A DNA stretch of 64,000 bases from contig JARHVA010003169.1 in assembly GCA_037957365.1 (NCBI GenBank), forward strand, positions 923,001 to 987,000, written 5' to 3'. Positions 60,489 through 64,000 of the stretch are shown here, in pieces (position 1 is the first letter of the stretch; the number at the start of each line of letters is the position of its first letter). The position numbers and the translations under genes are program-made. This DNA comes from Torreya grandis. Lineage: Eukaryota > Streptophyta > Pinopsida > Cupressales > Taxaceae. The notes under the pieces are model-generated. The model was not told the origin of the DNA and ran no database searches. It was given only the letters and a program-made list of their open reading frames with translations.

Positions 60489-62734
60489 CCTCTTCAAGGA
60501 CTCAGGAATAGTAACACATCATGTTGCATTGAATTTTGTTAAGAAGACATGCTAGAATTTAGAGGCATTTACCCATTTGCTTTTCTCAATGTAGAGAAAT
60601 GGGTCACACCATTGAATGTTTGCATCCTTTGATGTCCACTTGGTGATCTACTTCTAGAAACATATCCAATAGACAAATGTTTTTGATCCTTCCTCATCCT
60701 TCCTCCTTTTTTGGTTAATTGAATTGGGTCCTTGATTTAATTTGATGTTTTGTTCCTTAGTGACTTCCTAATGGTCTTGGCCTTAAAGCCTTTAAATGCA
60801 TTCAAGTCTATTTTGGGTTAGGAAGAGCCCCCCACAAGGGTATCTACCCTTTGAGCAGTCTTTAGATGGCCTTCGGGCTTCTTTTGGTGGGTTTCCAAGT
60901 TCTTTGGCTCTTCTTTAAGGCTTTTCAAAATCAATGGCTATTTTACAAACTTTGAAATTGATGTTCACGCACTCGTCACTACGTTTTAATTTCCAATGGG
61001 TAGTTCATTGTTATTGACTTTGACATCTTCAAGCACATCACCCCTTAGGTTTTATTTGGGTTTCTCTTGATTTGGCCTTTTCTACTACTTGCTTCCTTCA
61101 GATTTCTTATTTTTCATCCTCCTGAAGGGAAGGTGACCCTTTGGCTTTGGGGAAGTGTCCTTTAATTCAATAGTTGAGATTCCCCTACATGGGCACTTGC
61201 CCTTCAGGGTCCTTCAGTGGCCTTTTGTCTTTGAAATCCTTAAAATCTTTCCTGCAGACTTTTTCCCTAAAAATTTTCCCACAGACGAAAAGTCTGCAAG
61301 AATTTTTTTGGCTGCTTTGTCTTTGGCTTTTCAAAATTCTTTCAAGCTTTTCTCCCACAACTTCCCCAAATTTCTTCAAACTTTTTGTTTGAAGGAATTC
61401 CTTCAGACATAAGTCTAAAAGAATTCATTTATTACCTTAGTCTTTCCACCAAGCTTTGCTTTGTTTTTCAGTCTTTTCTTTCTTTCAGAGGAAAAAGTCC
61501 AAAGGAATTCTTTCAGACAATTTCCCCAAAGGAATTGTCTCTTTGTCTTATTCATTTTCTTGAAGGAATTCACTTTGTCTATTTTTCTAGGGAATTAGTC
61601 CATTTTCCCCCTTTCTACCCTCTGCAAGGGCTATTTGATCCTTTGGCTTTGGGGTAACCCCTTCAACCTACCAATTGAACCAACTGATTGAACCAACTTT
61701 GGTTCAATGGTTCATTCCCTTGTTTCTATTGACCACTTGAACCAAGACTCTTTAAAACAAGCCTTGTTAAATCTTTTAAACCTTGAACCCATTAAACATT
61801 TGAACCAAAGTGGTTCAATGGTTCAATGGTTCATTCCCTAAAAATAATTAAGTGTTAGAGACTTTTTTTAATTGAACCTGCCTGTAGAAGCTTTTAAACT
61901 TGATAAACCATTAGTCTGTCACTTCCTTGTTCTTTCTAAGCTCTTTGATCTTCATTGCACTGGTTGAACCTTTGAACATGTCACTTGAACTGACTGATTG
62001 AACCAAATTTGGTTCAAGGTTTAATGGTTCAATCGGTTCATTCAATTCATTTGGCTAAGTCCTTTTGATCCTTTTAAACCAAATGCGTTGAACCATTTGG
62101 TCGTTGAACCTGTTGAACCTTGAACCCATTGAAATTTTGAACCAAAGTGGTTCAATGGTTTAATGGTTCAATGGTTCAAGCCTTCTTCTCTTTGATAAGT
62201 GTTTTAAAGCCATTAAACCTTGAATTAGTTGAACTTTGAAGTAGTTAAACTTTGAAGCTTGACAAATGTGCTTGACTCTTGTTGCTGATGTTGAACCTTG
62301 ACATTGAACGTTGAACCCATTAAACCTTTGAACCAAAGTGGTTTAATGGTTCATCGGTTCAATCAGTTTAATTCTTGCTTAGAAGCTTGCTGATGAACTA
62401 TTTTGGTTGAGCCTTGTCACTAAACCAACTTTGAAATTGCCTAAGTGTTGAGAGCTTGCTTCTTTCCTATAGAATCTGTAGAAATCAACTTGTGAAGTCC
62501 ATTGAACTTGGCGTACAGAGTCCATAGATTTTCTTCCTATAGAGTTCATAGATTTAATCCTGTAGAGTCCATAGATTCAAGCCTACATAGTCTGTAGATT
62601 TAAGAGAATCTTGAAAAATGAGGAATTTGAATGCTTAGAACAAATTTTGAGAAGGGTAGAGATTATTTTGGTCTGAGGAACCAAAATAGTTCAAATGTTG
62701 TCCAAAAAATGAGTGATATTTTTGGGGGAGAACA

Positions 62735-63440
62735 ATATGTATAATGAAATAAACCATAATACAAATAGGATGCCATAGATTTAAAGTAAATGTGAAAAAT
62801 TAAAATGATAAAAATGAAATAAAAACCATGATATAAGTGAGATATAAACCACAAGACATCACCAATTACCATAATCAAAATTAAATATCAAATCCAATCA
62901 AATCATAGTGTGTACAATGATATGATATATCAAAAAATATGGACTCACAAATGTTGATATGTATATTGACATGCATCATCAATACTATATGATAAATCCT
63001 ATTGTAACTGACACTTAACTCTAGTCATGGTCACAATTATCTTTGTATAGAGCTATGTGATGGATTCCTAGTACAAAAGCTCTATGAAGAAAGTAGGAGA
63101 ATGATAAGAATAAGGAGGTGGATGTGGTACCTCCTGCAAGGGATAATCAATATGAATAATCTAATTTTTGAGAATGCATAGGTATAATAGAAGGTTGAGC
63201 CTTCATCGAAGAATGATTTTGGTGATGGTACTATAAAGGTGAAGGTTTAGGTCATGAAAAATCAAGAAAATACTAATGGAGTACTTTACATATATCTATA
63301 TGATGTGTATTACACTAATTCTAAAGGTAATAAAATTATCCATCTTTAGGTATGTACTTAGGAAGTATCTTAGGCAGAGGCATGTTCTTATAAAAAAAAT
63401 TGTATGGTTTCTAGACAAAGAACATTAATATATTATCACA
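62735..63440. other. Unassigned right flank
   Basis: AT-rich, stop-dense, with no recognised domain or repeat. It would have been continuous with the DNA left of 48484 before the gag-only element inserted, but I could not show that from coding content. Confidence 0.3.
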
Positions 63441-63960
63441 ATTTTTGATAATGAGTAGAGGTGTGTATATTCATTCCATGAAAATAAAAAATACATCTAG
63501 GATTAGTTGACTATGGAGGTCGAATATCTATGGTAGGGGTATAACTCGATGCATTCTATTGTGTTATACCTCTTTTATATGCATAAAAATACATGGTATA
63601 ATGACCAACAACCTTATATAATTCATAGTATGGCTTGTTTTCCCATTTTATAAGTGGGGAATAAATCTTGGATAAATTTAATACTTAATCAACATCATTA
63701 GGACATGTCAGAGTAGGTTCATTACTAGACTTAGTAGCTATAATAGATGACCTCAATGTAGGTTAGAGTAATGTGGACAACATCTTAGGAGGGATTATAC
63801 TCTAAGAATCAGAGAATTTAGTGAACTGATATGGATTTGTCATGGCATGTTCAAGAAGAATAATTTGAAGAGACCTAAAAGTGACTAAATTTAAATTATA
63901 AGGTGTTTGATCCATCACATACATGTGAACTTCAAGTTAATATTAAATAATTTTAGGTTA
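63440..63960 (-). pseudogene. Unidentified coding fossil
   Basis: One minus-strand frame stays readable for about 160 codons with roughly six stops: MYVMDQTPYNLNLVTFRSLQ, SSNEPTLTCPNDVD, SKIYSPLIKWENKPYYELYK, VVGHYTMYFYAYKRGITQ, ASSYTPTIDIRPP. The stops fall where CAA or TGG would fit. Composition (aromatic, lysine, proline) is protein-like and unlike the surroundings. I do not recognise the family. Transposon origin is likely from context. Confidence 0.4.
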
Positions 63961-64000
63961 TAAAGAAAGAAAAGGAACTATATCGATAGAATGAATACTA

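Larger units (their letters stand above)
48484..62734 (-). mobile_element. Gag-only gypsy-like element with ~3.1 kb LTRs, hosting another element
   Basis: The LTR at 48484-51638 (3155 bp) recurs as 54516-62734 once the nested element 54681-59811 is removed (about 3.09 kb). On the minus strand a primer site sits directly beside the right LTR and gag reads leftward. TATA boxes CTATATAAGGG on the minus strand are conserved in both LTRs, confirming orientation. The interior (51639-54515) is only 2.9 kb and contains gag without protease, RT or integrase, so it relied on a partner. LTRs are about 89% identical by eye. I find no target duplication (left flank GCTTG, right flank ATATG). Confidence 0.8.
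54516..62734 (-). repeat. 5' LTR of the gag-only element, split by a nested element
   Basis: 54516-54680 and 59812-62734 together align with the left LTR. The break lies inside the (TA)n tract. Features match the other copy: TATA at 60478-60488, GGTTCAA field 61660-62400, GTAGATT repeats about 62470-62600, end GGGGGAGAACA at 62734. Confidence 0.8.

Overview
The window looks like intergenic DNA from a very large plant nuclear genome, most likely a gymnosperm (lineage inferred, low confidence). It is AT-rich, has no long open reading frame, and I see no intact host gene, tRNA, rRNA or CRISPR. Almost everything recognisable is LTR-retrotransposon sequence of several ages, laid down by nested insertion and decayed by stop codons of the kind produced by C-to-T change at methylated cytosines. 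The only non-LTR coding relic I can name is a plant mobile domain (PMD) fossil.

Layout. 1-4685: left-truncated Ty3/gypsy relic on the minus strand (protease, gag with two zinc knuckles, LTR junction near 3715). 4686-19888: plus-strand element with about 3.05 kb LTRs; its 5' LTR is opened by a 4.2 kb insertion (6400-10604), and its interior holds a decayed gag-like reading frame. 19889-22540: unassigned, with microsatellites. 22550-29680: complete but dead Tat/Ogre-type gypsy gag-pol on the minus strand (gag, protease, RT, two RNase H domains, integrase). 29690-34690: unassigned, with a (TA)n tract inside an inverted repeat. 34696-39780: short non-autonomous LTR element with a perfect CATTT target duplication; its 5' LTR is opened by a 2.1 kb insertion carrying 223-bp tandem repeats. 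39781-45600: PMD fossil split by a young, internally deleted Ty1/copia element (40093-44715). 45600-48483: unassigned, with a second inverted-repeat-flanked (TA)n. 48484-62734: minus-strand gag-only gypsy-like element with LTRs of about 3.1 kb. Its right-hand LTR is opened within a (TA)n tract by element 54681-59811. That inner element has about 1.35 kb LTRs, a Met-type primer site, a polypurine tract, and one long reading frame of about 785 codons resembling no gag or pol domain I recognise. 62735-64000: flank with an unassigned minus-strand coding fossil.

Relative ages judged by eye from LTR divergence: copia about 95% identical, inner element about 93%, its gag-only host about 89%, the 4686-19888 element clearly lower. 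This order agrees with the nesting. The best leads are the unknown protein of the inner element, a GACGTC palindrome module shared by the copia LTR and the unrelated inner element, and two independent (TA)n tracts that sit at the centre of inverted duplications of unique flanking DNA.
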